Assembly: GCA_963691835.1 (NCBI GenBank)
Contig: OY829383.1
Location: 1,984,001 to 2,048,000 of the forward strand
Direction: 5' to 3'
Source: G963691835 sp963691835
GTDB lineage: Bacteria > Pseudomonadota > Alphaproteobacteria > Thalassobaculales > Thalassobaculaceae
Length of the DNA: 64,000 nt
The notes beneath the pieces are model-generated. The model worked only from the letters and a program-made list of their open reading frames with translations. It made no database searches and was not told the DNA's origin. Both the position numbers and the translations under genes were made by a program. This document shows positions 1-9,027 of the stretch, one piece after another. The stretch's first letter is position 1; every line of letters starts with the position of its first letter.

Positions 1-77
1 GGACGCGATCCCATGGAGAGACGGCACACCGCTCATCTTGGCATCCACCCATCGCGCCATAGCAGAGACCGGACACC

Positions 78-854
78 ATGACGCGCCGGCCAAGAACCCG
101 CACCCTGGACGATAGCGGCCGGCCGAAGCTCGATTTGGGGATCATCGTTCCGGCGGGACCATCGCCTGAAGCGCTGTCCCGGACCTTGGACAGCCTTGCC
201 AGTTCCGCAAGACGCGGCGTGGTCGTCGACCTCGTCGTGGTTGCGCCCGAAGATCACGCGGCCCTGTGGGATCAGGCGAAACCCGATTTCTTGGCCGGTA
301 TCGTGTCGGAGGCGGGCGGGCGTGTCGTCGACGGTCCATCGGATCGCGGGGCCGCAATGGCCCGAGGCGCCCGTGTCGCCAACGGTGACCTGTTGATGTT
401 CCTGTGGCCCGGCACGGTTCTGGAACGGGGCTGGGATGCCACGCTGATGGTCTTCGCCAGCGAGGAGCGGAACAAGGACCGGGCGGCGGTGTTTACCTGG
501 TCCCCTTACCCGGAAGCCTTTCCCGATGAGGTCGCACGGGAACGCGCCGAGGCGTCCGTCCGCCGGCGCCTTGCGTGGCTCGGAGCGCCGTATGGTGACC
601 AGGGGCTGATCATCGGCCGACGGGCCTATCGGTCTCTTGGCGGCCACAAGCCATGGCGCACTTTGGAGGACGTCGACATTGTCCGCCGGATCGGCGTCGG
701 GCGAATGGCCATGTTTGACGTGCGCGCGTTCAATCCGCCCCATCCCCGGCGCGCTGTCGTCCATCAGCTTGGCCGTATCTTTGTCCTGATCCTGATGGCC
801 TTGGGTCTCAGGCGGCCCTGGCTGGCTTTCCTCGGCTACCGGGGTGACGGCTAG
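78..854 (+). CDS. Glycosyltransferase family 2-like protein, divergent DxD site
   Basis: Predicted 258-residue GT-A-fold protein resembling the glycosyltransferases often called rSAM/selenodomain-associated transferase 2. The N-terminal beta strand (LGIIVPAG, residues 20-27) and the segment GAAMARGARVANGD (91-104) match the nucleotide-sugar-binding half. Where relatives carry a metal-binding DxD-like stretch (typically LFLHADT), this protein reads FLWPGTV (108-114), so the aspartate is absent. A hydrophobic helix near residues 230-245 may sit at the membrane. ATG at 78. It converges with moaB, leaving a 29-bp gap. The fold family is fairly clear; activity and acceptor are unknown, and the lost acidic residue suggests altered metal use or a non-catalytic role. 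Confidence 0.7.
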   Translation: MTRRPRTRTLDDSGRPKLDLGIIVPAGPSPEALSRTLDSLASSARRGVVVDLVVVAPEDHAALWDQAKPDFLAGIVSEAGGRVVDGPSDRGAAMARGARVANGDLLMFLWPGTVLERGWDATLMVFASEERNKDRAAVFTWSPYPEAFPDEVARERAEASVRRRLAWLGAPYGDQGLIIGRRAYRSLGGHKPWRTLEDVDIVRRIGVGRMAMFDVRAFNPPHPRRAVVHQLGRIFVLILMALGLRRPWLAFLGYRGDG

Positions 855-883
855 TCCGGCAGCGTCCGACGCCCGGAATCCGA

Positions 884-1435
884 TCAGCTCGACCGCCCCG
901 CCAGCTCGTGTTCCCGAAGCCGGGGCATGATCTCGACGAAATTGCAGGGCCGGAACCGGATATCCAACTGGTTTGCCAGAATTCCGTCCCATCCGTCCTT
1001 GCAAGCGCCCGATGACCCCGGCAGCGCGAACAGGTACGTGCCGCCCGCCACCCCGGCAACCGCCCGTGATTGAATGGTGGAGGTGCCGATCTTCTGATAG
1101 CTGATCCAGCGGAACGTCTCCCCGAAGCCCTCGATTTCCTTCTCGAAGACCTGCTTCATGGCTTCCGGGGTCACATCGCGTCCCGTGACACCAGTACCCC
1201 CGGTTGAGATCACCACATCGATCGACGGATCCTCGACCCAGCGGCGGAGTTGTGCGGTGATCGCCGGGATCTCGTCCTGAACGATGGCGCGGTCCGCGAG
1301 AATATGACCCGCACCTTCAAGACGGCCCACAAGCGTGTCGCCCGACTTATCGGTCTCCAGCGTTCGTGTGTCCGAGACTGTGAGGATCGCGATGTTCACC
1401 GGCACGAACGGCCGGCTCTCGTCAATTCCGGGCAT
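884..1435 (-). CDS. moaB: Molybdenum cofactor biosynthesis protein B
   Basis: MoaB/MogA-type protein that adenylates molybdopterin or supports cofactor maturation in the cytoplasm. The family core is present: NIAILTVSDTR at the N-terminus, the substrate loop STGGTGVTGRDVTPEA, and LPGSSGACKDGWD near the C-terminus. The chosen ATG gives 183 residues, a normal length (about 170-185). The open frame runs 21 codons further upstream, but those codons do not look like family sequence. The start overlaps the last 14 bp of the lytic transglycosylase gene on the same strand, suggesting co-transcription and coupled translation. Confidence 0.93.
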   Translation of the reverse strand: MPGIDESRPFVPVNIAILTVSDTRTLETDKSGDTLVGRLEGAGHILADRAIVQDEIPAITAQLRRWVEDPSIDVVISTGGTGVTGRDVTPEAMKQVFEKEIEGFGETFRWISYQKIGTSTIQSRAVAGVAGGTYLFALPGSSGACKDGWDGILANQLDIRFRPCNFVEIMPRLREHELAGRSS

Positions 1436-3254
1436 GCTCCAGAGGCTCCTGAACCGTGGGGTCCAGACGGAGATAGGTGGGCCAGGAGCCCGCCGCAACC
1501 TGATCGAGGCTCGGCGTGGGCTGACCGAGCCTCATCCGGTACATCCAAACGTTCGTTAGAACCTTTTCAATGAAGTTCCGGGTCTCACCCGACGGAATGG
1601 ACTCGATGAACAGCAAGGGATCCCCTTTGAAGTCCACCTTCTTGCTCCATTTCCGGAGATTGCCGGGACCGGCGTTATAGGCTGCCAGCAAACGGAACAG
1701 GTTCCCGTCGACCGCCGGATGGTCCAGCAGATGACGGATGTACCGGCGGCCCAACAGCATGTTGATTTCCGGATCGTACAGCTTCTTGCGGCCGATATCG
1801 GTCACCCCCTGATCGTTGGCGACGAATTTGGCCGTGCGCGGCATCAGCTGCATGAGGCCCCGCGCGCCGCGGCGGCTACGGGCGTCCGGATTGAAGTGTG
1901 ACTCCTGACGCATGATCCCGAAGATCAATGCCCGGTCCACGTCGAACGTGTCCCTCGTCTCCCAGGACGGGACGGGGAAAAGCGCTGCGAAATAGGGCCG
2001 TCCGCCCGCCGCCCGCAAGACACCGGCAACCCGCATGGCGATCCCCGGAAGCTCAGCCGCCGTGGCGATGGACATGAGCGCCAACCGGTGTTGCTCCTCA
2101 ACGTCATAGTAGACGTGGCGCAGTTCAGCGGCGGCCAGGTCATTCCGGCCGACCTGGATGAGTGCCAATGCCCGCTTACCGCCCTTGGTCGCGATGATCG
2201 CGTCGACCGAAGCCTGTGACGGGCGCGGCACCGTCCAGTCGTAGGGCAGCTGGACGCCCAATGCCCGCCGGGCGAGAAGGCCGTAGAAGGTCGCCGAGAA
2301 CGTCGCCGCCTTCGCCAACCACCGGGTCGCGACCGCCGGACGCCGCTGCACAAGATGGACACGGGATGCCCAGAACGCCCCCGCGGAACGGGTCCACGCG
2401 CCAACGGCCTGACTGTTGGCCAACGCCTCGAAATGCGTGCCGGCCCGATCCAGCTTTCCGAGCCGCCACGCGGCCAGACCAGCGGTCCAGTTCGCTTCCA
2501 TCACCGCATCGCCACCCCGCTCGGCGGCGAGTGTTGCGTATTTGAGAGCTTTCTCGTCTCTATCGAAGACGAAGTATCCGTGCGCGATCCGCCCGAGATC
2601 GTCGGCCCGTTCGATCGGACCGGTCGCCTTCCGGACGGCCGCAGACTGCAGGTAGTTCAGGGCACCGGTGGGATGCCCCCGTCCAATGCGTTTGCGCATC
2701 TCGGACCGCATCCGGGCCAACTCCCGGCGCGCCGAGGCTGATTTGCGCTTGGGCGATACGTAGGGGCGCGACCCAATGGCAATCGCGTCAGCGCCGTTGC
2801 CCCGAAGGCTCTTTCCGACAGGAGACTTGGGACCCGCCGCGCCGCTTGGCTTGCGCTTATTCGCCAGACGGTAGATGCGATAGGCGCCCGGAAGATCCCT
2901 GTAAACGGACATCCAACCGCGCAATTCCTTCCAACTGGAGCGATAGGCAGTCGGATGCATGTAGCGCTGAAAAAGCACGTGCCCCATGAGGATGGGATTC
3001 TCGATGCCACGGATGAGACGGTCGGCACGGGACCACGACCCAGCCTCCTGAACCTCGAAGATCTCGCGATACCGCTCAGCGTCCTCAGCCCCCAGGACTT
3101 GAGGGACGACGCCGGAGCCGGCAGAGCCGCTGTAACCGAACGACCCAGGCGGCAAAAGCGCCGTGGTTTCGGCCGCCATAGAGGGTTGGCCGACGGACAT
3201 GGTTACACCGAGGGCCGCCACCATGACGACAGCTGAAAGTGCGTTGCGTCTCAT
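1422..3254 (-). CDS. Soluble lytic murein transglycosylase (SLT family, periplasmic)
   Basis: Cleaves the MurNAc-GlcNAc bond of peptidoglycan with formation of 1,6-anhydro-muropeptides. The 610-residue protein opens with an n-region MRRN and a hydrophobic signal segment ending near SMAAE, implying periplasmic export. A long alpha-helical superhelix-like region follows, then a C-terminal SLT domain. Catalytic Glu451 lies in MRQESHF, followed by GARGLMQLMP and the AAYNAGPGN motif, all hallmarks of Slt70-like enzymes. The start at 3254 was chosen because it begins directly with the signal peptide; 33 upstream codons are open but look non-coding. It precedes moaB, overlapping by 14 bp. Confidence 0.93.
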   Translation of the reverse strand: MRRNALSAVVMVAALGVTMSVGQPSMAAETTALLPPGSFGYSGSAGSGVVPQVLGAEDAERYREIFEVQEAGSWSRADRLIRGIENPILMGHVLFQRYMHPTAYRSSWKELRGWMSVYRDLPGAYRIYRLANKRKPSGAAGPKSPVGKSLRGNGADAIAIGSRPYVSPKRKSASARRELARMRSEMRKRIGRGHPTGALNYLQSAAVRKATGPIERADDLGRIAHGYFVFDRDEKALKYATLAAERGGDAVMEANWTAGLAAWRLGKLDRAGTHFEALANSQAVGAWTRSAGAFWASRVHLVQRRPAVATRWLAKAATFSATFYGLLARRALGVQLPYDWTVPRPSQASVDAIIATKGGKRALALIQVGRNDLAAAELRHVYYDVEEQHRLALMSIATAAELPGIAMRVAGVLRAAGGRPYFAALFPVPSWETRDTFDVDRALIFGIMRQESHFNPDARSRRGARGLMQLMPRTAKFVANDQGVTDIGRKKLYDPEINMLLGRRYIRHLLDHPAVDGNLFRLLAAYNAGPGNLRKWSKKVDFKGDPLLFIESIPSGETRNFIEKVLTNVWMYRMRLGQPTPSLDQVAAGSWPTYLRLDPTVQEPLEHARN

Positions 3255-3510
3255 AGATCCGAGTATCTTATTGTTCTTATCCGGTCCCCCACGGCCCCCG
3301 TAATTAAGCTGTTCCGGACCCATTAACAAGATGTCTTGGATGGTAAGGGTCAATTTCGAAAACCCCTCGAAATTACTAGAAAAACCCCAGGAAAGAGGTC
3401 GTTAACAATATCCGCTTTGATATTGGAATGTGTTGTTGATGTTTTACGTTAAGAGTCACAATTTGTGACACTACGAAGCCCATCTGCGTAGCAAGAGCAT
3501 AGGTAGTTTC
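3255..3510. other. AT-rich intergenic region upstream of the lytic transglycosylase gene
   Basis: About 255 bp separate the uracil-DNA glycosylase stop from the transglycosylase start, both on the minus strand. The stretch is clearly richer in A and T than its surroundings and has no convincing ORF. It holds a palindrome at 3455-3469 (listed separately) and several TTAA-containing words. It probably contains the transglycosylase promoter, but I cannot place a -35/-10 pair with confidence. Confidence 0.5.
3455..3469. promoter_or_regulatory. Operator-like palindrome GTCACAA-T-TTGTGAC
   Basis: Perfect 7-bp inverted arms around a single T, in non-coding DNA about 200 bp upstream of the transglycosylase start and just downstream of the glycosylase stop. 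The size and symmetry fit a dimeric regulator site. No adjacent T-run supports a terminator. Which protein would bind is unknown. Confidence 0.3.
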
Positions 3511-4404
3511 TTACGTCTCTCTATTCGCCATATGAGACTTTATCTCGAGAAGATCTTGCCAAGCCCTGGATTTCTGCTGAGGCGACCGAAGCAGAAAGGC
3601 TGGGTGAAAGGTCGCCCGGGCCGATATTGCCGATCCGGACTCGTCGTCAGTGGGCCCTGAGCCGACCCCCGGAACATACGAGAACCATCGACCCCGCAGT
3701 CTGGTGATACCCTCTGACCGGCGGAGCATCGTCTTAGCGGCCGTCCCTCCAACGAAAATGAGCACTTTGGGTTCGACCAGCGCGACATGACGCTCCACAA
3801 ACGGCAGGCAAAGGGCAATCTCCGCGGGCGTGGGCGTTCTATTTCCCGGCGGACGCCAAGGAAGAATATTAGTTATCCGAATGGTTGTACGATCATAGCC
3901 GATGGATGCAAGCATCCGGTCCAGTAACCGGCCGCTAACACCCACGAACGGCAGACCTTCCCGGTCCTCATCGGCACCGGGCGCCTCGCCCACCACCATC
4001 ACGGCGGCGTCGGTGGCGCCGGCGCCGAAAACAAGGTTAGTTGCTGTCTTCTTGAGCGGGCAGCCGTCAAAGCCAGCGATGGCGGCTTCCAAAGCCTCCA
4101 GGGACTCAGCCGCCGCTGCCAGGTCGCGCGCGGCCGTGATCGCTGACGAGCCTTCCAACGAAGGAGACGGAGCCCGCGGAGCTTGGGATACACCGGTTTG
4201 AGCCGGCGGAGCGCTGATCTGAGACGGATCGGCCGGCGGGGAACGCAAAGCCGGTGACGCTGCCGCTGTGGATGGCTTCATGACCGTCATGCGGTCGGCG
4301 GCCGTCTCGTCAATCACCTCGTCCACGCCCGCATCCACATACCAGGCGAGAAGCGCGGCGGCCTCGCCATCCGATAGGGCATGCTGTTGGCCGTCGGCGC
4401 TCAT
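3511..4404 (-). CDS. Family-4 uracil-DNA glycosylase, iron-sulfur site incomplete
   Basis: Removes uracil from DNA to start base-excision repair. The catalytic half begins near residue 112, after a roughly 110-residue Ala/Pro-rich N-terminal extension. Motifs: GEAPGADED (139-147), LPFVGVSGRLLDRML, RPPGNRTPTPAE and the C-terminal HPAFLLRSP. Classical family-4 enzymes hold a 4Fe-4S cluster with four cysteines. Here Cys115 and Cys199 occupy two of those positions, but the first position of the N-terminal CxxC is Phe112 and the usual KCRPPGNR cysteine is Trp183 (PWRPPGNR). The cluster is therefore probably absent. I believe similar PWRPPGNR variants occur in other alphaproteobacteria (memory, not checked). 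Confidence 0.88.
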   Translation of the reverse strand: MSADGQQHALSDGEAAALLAWYVDAGVDEVIDETAADRMTVMKPSTAAASPALRSPPADPSQISAPPAQTGVSQAPRAPSPSLEGSSAITAARDLAAAAESLEALEAAIAGFDGCPLKKTATNLVFGAGATDAAVMVVGEAPGADEDREGLPFVGVSGRLLDRMLASIGYDRTTIRITNILPWRPPGNRTPTPAEIALCLPFVERHVALVEPKVLIFVGGTAAKTMLRRSEGITRLRGRWFSYVPGVGSGPTDDESGSAISARATFHPAFLLRSPQQKSRAWQDLLEIKSHMANRET

Positions 4405-4563
4405 TCGGTCCCGAACTCCTCATGGACGATGCCCGACGTCTCCGAACCGCCGCGCGGAAACGTCGCGGAGAGCACCGTATGCGACCGTGCCCTTCTTGCC
4501 GAGGGCATCGTGCTATGTCAGAACGGAAGTCTCCTTGTCCTAACTATAAGGGAAGAAGCGCGG

Positions 4564-6204
4564 ATGGAACGCGAATCGATGGAATATGACGTCGTGATCG
4601 TTGGTGCGGGCCCCTCTGGCCTGTCCGCCGCCATCCGGATCCGCCAACTGGCGGAGGAGACGGGGACGGACCTCAGCGTCTGCGTCCTGGAAAAAGGCTC
4701 GGAGGTCGGAGCGCATATTCTGTCCGGCGCGGTGATGGAACCGCGCGCCATGAACGAGCTGTTCCCAACGTGGCAGGACATGGGCGCGCCGCTCGACACG
4801 CCGGTCAACGACGACCGGTTCATGTTTCTGACAAAGGGCGGCGGCTTCCAGCTTCCGACCCCGCCGCAGATGAACAACCACGGCAACTACATCGTCAGTC
4901 TCGGCAATGTCTGTCGATGGTTGGCGGAACAGGCTGAAGGCATGGGGGTGGAAATCTACCCCGGCTTCGCGGCCGCCGAGGTGCTCTATGACGAGAATGG
5001 CGCCGTCCGCGGTGTTGCGACCGGCGATATGGGCATTGGTAAGGATGGTCAACCGACGGCGAACCATCAGCCAGGCATGGAGCTGCATGCGCGCCAGACG
5101 ATTTTCGCTGAGGGGTGCCGCGGGTCGCTCACCAAGACCTTGTTCGAACGCTTCGGGCTGAGGGACGGGGTCGACCCCCAGACCTACGCCATTGGCATCA
5201 AGGAGCTTTGGGAGGTTGATTCATCCGCACACCACGAAGGCCGGGCCGTTCACACGATCGGATGGCCTCTGGACGGTGAGACCTATGGCGGCTCCTTCCT
5301 CTATCACCTGAAGAACAACCTGGTCGCCGTCGGCTTCGTCGTCGGCCTCGATTACAAGAATCCCTATCTCTCGCCGTTTGAAGAGTTCCAGCGCTTCAAG
5401 ACCCATCCGCGCATGCGGTCGTATTTCGAAGGCGGGCGACGGATCTCCTATGGCGCCCGCGCGCTGAATGAGGGCGGTTTCCAGTCTATTCCGAAATTGA
5501 CGTTCCCAGGTGGACTGTTGATCGGTTGCGGCGCCGGATTTCTGAACGTTCCGAAGATCAAAGGCTCCCACAACGCCATGAAGTCCGGGATGACGGCCGC
5601 GGAAGCGATCGTGGAGACGCTGTCCACCGACGATGCCTCAAAGAAGGTGGAGGCAGTCAGCTATCCCGAGAAGCTCAAGAAGACCTGGGTATGGGATGAA
5701 CTGCGCCAAGTTCGGAACGTGCGCCCGGCCTTCCGCGCCGGCATGTTCTTTGGCCTCGCCTATTCCGCCATAGACACCTACGTCTTCGGCGGCAAGGCGC
5801 CTTGGACCCTGCATCATCATGAAGATCATGAGAGCCTCCGGCCGGCGGCGCATTCAGTGCCGATTGATTATCCTAAGCCAGACGGTGAGATCAGCTTCGA
5901 CCGCCTCTCATCGGTGTTCCTGTCGAGCACCAATCATGAAGAGGATCAGCCGGCGCACCTCACCCTGAAGGACGCCTCGGTGCCGATCGAGCACAACCTG
6001 GCACTCTACGATGCGCCGGAACAGCGCTACTGCCCTGCCGGTGTGTACGAGATCGTGCGCGAGAACGATGGCAGCAATCCGAGACTGCAGATCAACGCTC
6101 AGAACTGCGTTCACTGTAAGACTTGCGACATCAAGGATCCCAGCCAGAATATCAACTGGGTGGTCCCCGAAGGTGGCGGCGGCCCGAACTATCCCAATAT
6201 GTGA
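4564..6204 (+). CDS. Electron transfer flavoprotein-ubiquinone oxidoreductase
   Basis: Membrane-associated FAD/4Fe-4S enzyme that passes electrons from ETF (fatty-acid and amino-acid oxidation) to ubiquinone. The chosen start (ATG at 4564, preceded by AAGGGAAGAAG) gives 546 residues, the usual family size. The Rossmann motif VIVGAGPSGLSAAI lies at residues 10-23. The C-terminal ferredoxin-like domain carries the cluster cysteines YCPAGVYE, then NCVHCKTCDIKDP. It diverges from the uracil-DNA glycosylase gene; no ETF subunit genes are nearby, so they must be encoded elsewhere. Confidence 0.96.
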   Translation: MERESMEYDVVIVGAGPSGLSAAIRIRQLAEETGTDLSVCVLEKGSEVGAHILSGAVMEPRAMNELFPTWQDMGAPLDTPVNDDRFMFLTKGGGFQLPTPPQMNNHGNYIVSLGNVCRWLAEQAEGMGVEIYPGFAAAEVLYDENGAVRGVATGDMGIGKDGQPTANHQPGMELHARQTIFAEGCRGSLTKTLFERFGLRDGVDPQTYAIGIKELWEVDSSAHHEGRAVHTIGWPLDGETYGGSFLYHLKNNLVAVGFVVGLDYKNPYLSPFEEFQRFKTHPRMRSYFEGGRRISYGARALNEGGFQSIPKLTFPGGLLIGCGAGFLNVPKIKGSHNAMKSGMTAAEAIVETLSTDDASKKVEAVSYPEKLKKTWVWDELRQVRNVRPAFRAGMFFGLAYSAIDTYVFGGKAPWTLHHHEDHESLRPAAHSVPIDYPKPDGEISFDRLSSVFLSSTNHEEDQPAHLTLKDASVPIEHNLALYDAPEQRYCPAGVYEIVRENDGSNPRLQINAQNCVHCKTCDIKDPSQNINWVVPEGGGGPNYPNM

Positions 6205-6248
6205 AGCTCCGTGGCTCGTCGTTGGGCCCATAACCGGAGAACCGGCCA

Positions 6249-8093
6249 GTGCGTCACGGCACAGAACTCCGTCCCAACGATGGCCAGACCGCGCCGCGCC
6301 GACGTTTTCATCGTGGTACAGCCGCCCTTGTCAGGGCGGGCGTCGTCGTTGCCGCGGTAGCGGTCGCTGGGTGCACCACCGTTCAGAATACCGGAGAGGG
6401 TCAGGGACCGGCCGCCCCTGTGCGCGCCCTGGCACTTGGCCTCGGGGCTGAGCCTCGGGCGACAAGGTCGGGCGACTACCTGAAAGCACGGCACGCCTAC
6501 CGTGTACGCGACGTGGGAACAGCGTCCGCGTCCTACGGCCGGGTTCTGTCGGAGGATCCGGAAAACGCGTCACTCCAACGCCGAACCTTTCTCGCGTCTC
6601 TTGAGAACGGTGATTATGACACCGCCCTTGGTCTCGCGGCGCGGATCAACGAGAACGGCGTCATCAGCTCCACGGCAGCGGTTCTTGAAACACTCCAGGC
6701 ATTAAAGGCGGGTGACGCGGACGAAGCGGCATCGGTCCTCGAAGGGCTTTCCGAGACCCGGCTTGACCAGATCCTCGGACATCTGATCGGGGCCTGGATC
6801 GACGTGGCGCGGGATGATCTGGAGAACGCGGTCGATAGACTGGATGCGGTTCGAGAGCTGTCAGGTTTTGAAGCGCTTGCCGACCTTCATGAGGCTTACA
6901 TGGCCTCTATGCTGGGCGATACCGCGCGCGCGGATCGCCTGTTCGCTTCAGCCAAGTCCCGCAATCCCCGGGTTCCGTTGCGCCTAACCCTGGCCGAAGC
7001 CGTTCATTATGCAACGAGCGGCCGTCTGGACGCTGCCCGAACCATTATGGCCGAGCGGACAAGCCGGGATTTCGACGCGGTCGCGGTGGAGCGGGTCCTC
7101 TCTGACGCGGCGAGTGGGTTACCGACGTCACTTACGGTGCGGGTCGCCTCCGACGGCGCGGCGGAAGCCCTGTTCGATCTGGCAAGCGCACTACAGCGCG
7201 ACCGGGGAAGCGACCTCGCCATGGCCCACGCGCGGATGGCGCTGTATCTGCGGCCGAACTTCCCTTTGGCCAGCCTGCTGGTCGCCGAGATTCTGGATGA
7301 CCGCGCCCGATACGCCGACGCCATCGCGGTCTACGACAGCGTCGCCGAAAACTCCCCCTATCACTACATGTCCCAACTCAGGAAGGCGTCCGGCCTCGAG
7401 TCCTTGGACCGAGACCGGGATGCGGCGGCTCTTCTGGAGACGCTGGCGGCCTTGAGAGATCTGGACGCGTCACCGTTGATCCGTCTCGGCGACCTTCACC
7501 GTCAGAACGAGGACTGGCTTGACGCCGTCGCCGCCTACGATTCCGCAATCGACCGGCTGGGAGAGCCCGTCACCTCCGATTGGTCGCTGTTTTATTCCAG
7601 AGGCATCGCGCTCGAGCGCGCGAAAATCTGGGATCGCGCGGAAAAAGACTTCCTGAAAGCGTTGTCGCTGCGACCCGAGCAGCCCTACGTTCTGAATTAT
7701 CTTGGTTACTCCTGGGTGGAGCAGGGTGAGCGCCTGGACGAGGCCAAGGAGATGATCGAGCGCGCGGTGGAGCTTCGTCCCAGGGACGGATACATCGTGG
7801 ACAGCCTTGGCTGGGTGCTATACCGGACTGGAGAGTTCGACGAGGCTGTCACACATCTGGAGCGAGCCGTCGAGCTCCGGCCAGAGGATCCGACCATCAA
7901 TGACCATCTCGGTGACGCCTATTGGATGGTTGGCCGGCGGGTCGAAGCACGCTTTCAATGGCGGCGCGCCCTGTCGCTCGATCCGGAACCCGATCTCGCG
8001 GTGACGATCGAGAAGAAGCTGGTCGATGGCTTGCCGGAGCTGGGTGTCGACACCTCACGGGCCGGTGCGAAAGACGGCCCGTCCGGAACGTGA
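6249..8093 (+). CDS. TPR-repeat lipoprotein
   Basis: A 614-residue tetratricopeptide-repeat protein. The N-terminus is basic and hydrophobic with a lipobox (VAVAGC, Cys about residue 42), so it should be a lipoprotein of the outer or inner membrane, with the repeat solenoid in the periplasm. TPR-like helical pairs run through the protein. The best match consensus in the C-terminal third (PYVLNYLGYSWVEQG, DGYIVDSLGWVLYRTGEFDEA, PTINDHLGDAYW). Its stop overlaps the ispE start by 4 bp (GTGA), so the two are translationally coupled. Its position between ETF-QO and ispE recurs in alphaproteobacteria, but its partner is not known to me. Confidence 0.85.
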   Translation: MRHGTELRPNDGQTAPRRRFHRGTAALVRAGVVVAAVAVAGCTTVQNTGEGQGPAAPVRALALGLGAEPRATRSGDYLKARHAYRVRDVGTASASYGRVLSEDPENASLQRRTFLASLENGDYDTALGLAARINENGVISSTAAVLETLQALKAGDADEAASVLEGLSETRLDQILGHLIGAWIDVARDDLENAVDRLDAVRELSGFEALADLHEAYMASMLGDTARADRLFASAKSRNPRVPLRLTLAEAVHYATSGRLDAARTIMAERTSRDFDAVAVERVLSDAASGLPTSLTVRVASDGAAEALFDLASALQRDRGSDLAMAHARMALYLRPNFPLASLLVAEILDDRARYADAIAVYDSVAENSPYHYMSQLRKASGLESLDRDRDAAALLETLAALRDLDASPLIRLGDLHRQNEDWLDAVAAYDSAIDRLGEPVTSDWSLFYSRGIALERAKIWDRAEKDFLKALSLRPEQPYVLNYLGYSWVEQGERLDEAKEMIERAVELRPRDGYIVDSLGWVLYRTGEFDEAVTHLERAVELRPEDPTINDHLGDAYWMVGRRVEARFQWRRALSLDPEPDLAVTIEKKLVDGLPELGVDTSRAGAKDGPSGT

Positions 8094-9025
8094 AAAGTAT
8101 CTGGTCCATTGATCGTGATGGACCGCCGACAGCACCCCTCATAACGGTCCGCGCGCCGGCAAAACTAAACCTAACGCTCAGGGTTCTGGATCGACGGCCG
8201 GACGGCTATCACCTGCTGGATAGTATTGTGGGTTTCGTCGATCTCCACGATACGCTGACTTTGAGGCCTGCCACAAAAGACAGCCTTGTTGTGACAGGTC
8301 CCTTCGCCGATCGATTGACCTCAACGCTTTCCGGCAATGACGACCTTGCTTTTCGGGCACTCCAGGCCGTTCGAAAAGCCCTCGCTCCGCCCGACGGCAA
8401 ACCGGATTGGTTCCATCGCGGAGTGGCGATTCATGTTGAGAAGCGGATTCCACTCGGAGCCGGACTGGGAGGCGGATCTGCAGATGCCGCCGCGGTTCTG
8501 CGCGCGCTCCGGTCCCAGATCGAGGCGGATGCATGCCCGGATCTGGCGGCCCTCGGACTGACCCTGGGGGCGGATGTGCCGGTTTGTCTGTCCGGTGCCG
8601 CACAGCGAATGACAGGGATCGGGGACGTCCTGTCAGGACTTCCTGCGTTGCCGCCCCTGGGTGTGGTGCTGTGCCACCCGGGCCGACCCGTTCCCACGGC
8701 CGAGGTTTTTGCCGCGGTGAAGGGGCGCTACTCCGAGGTGGCACCGCCCTTTCCCGACAACCCCGGCGCGGGCGACCTTTTGTCCTGGCTGCGGGAGTTT
8801 GGCCGGAACGATCTCGCCCAGCCTTCAGAAGACGTCGATCCAAGCGGCGGAAGACTGCACTCCGCCCTGGAACAACTGCCGGGGGCGGCCTACACAGCGA
8901 TGACCGGAAGCGGCGCGGTCAGATATGCGCTTTTTCAGGATCGCGCAGCGGCGGATCGTGCCTTAATCGCCCTCAGACAGGCCGAGCCGTCGCTCTGGTC
9001 CGAGGCTGCGACCCTTCTACCGTAA
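8090..9025 (+). CDS. ispE: 4-diphosphocytidyl-2-C-methyl-D-erythritol kinase
   Basis: GHMP kinase that phosphorylates CDP-methylerythritol in the non-mevalonate (MEP) isoprenoid pathway. Family features: APAKLNLTLRVLDRRPDGYH at the N-terminus, the ATP loop IPLGAGLGGGSADAAAVLRAL, and the C-terminal TGSGAVRYALF. The GTG at 8090 gives 311 residues, a little longer than typical (about 285-300); it overlaps the preceding stop in a GTGA arrangement. The frame is open further upstream inside the TPR gene, but that part is not family-like. It converges with grpE with only 2 bp between stops. Confidence 0.94.
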   Translation: MKSIWSIDRDGPPTAPLITVRAPAKLNLTLRVLDRRPDGYHLLDSIVGFVDLHDTLTLRPATKDSLVVTGPFADRLTSTLSGNDDLAFRALQAVRKALAPPDGKPDWFHRGVAIHVEKRIPLGAGLGGGSADAAAVLRALRSQIEADACPDLAALGLTLGADVPVCLSGAAQRMTGIGDVLSGLPALPPLGVVLCHPGRPVPTAEVFAAVKGRYSEVAPPFPDNPGAGDLLSWLREFGRNDLAQPSEDVDPSGGRLHSALEQLPGAAYTAMTGSGAVRYALFQDRAAADRALIALRQAEPSLWSEAATLLP

Positions 9026-9027
9026 GC

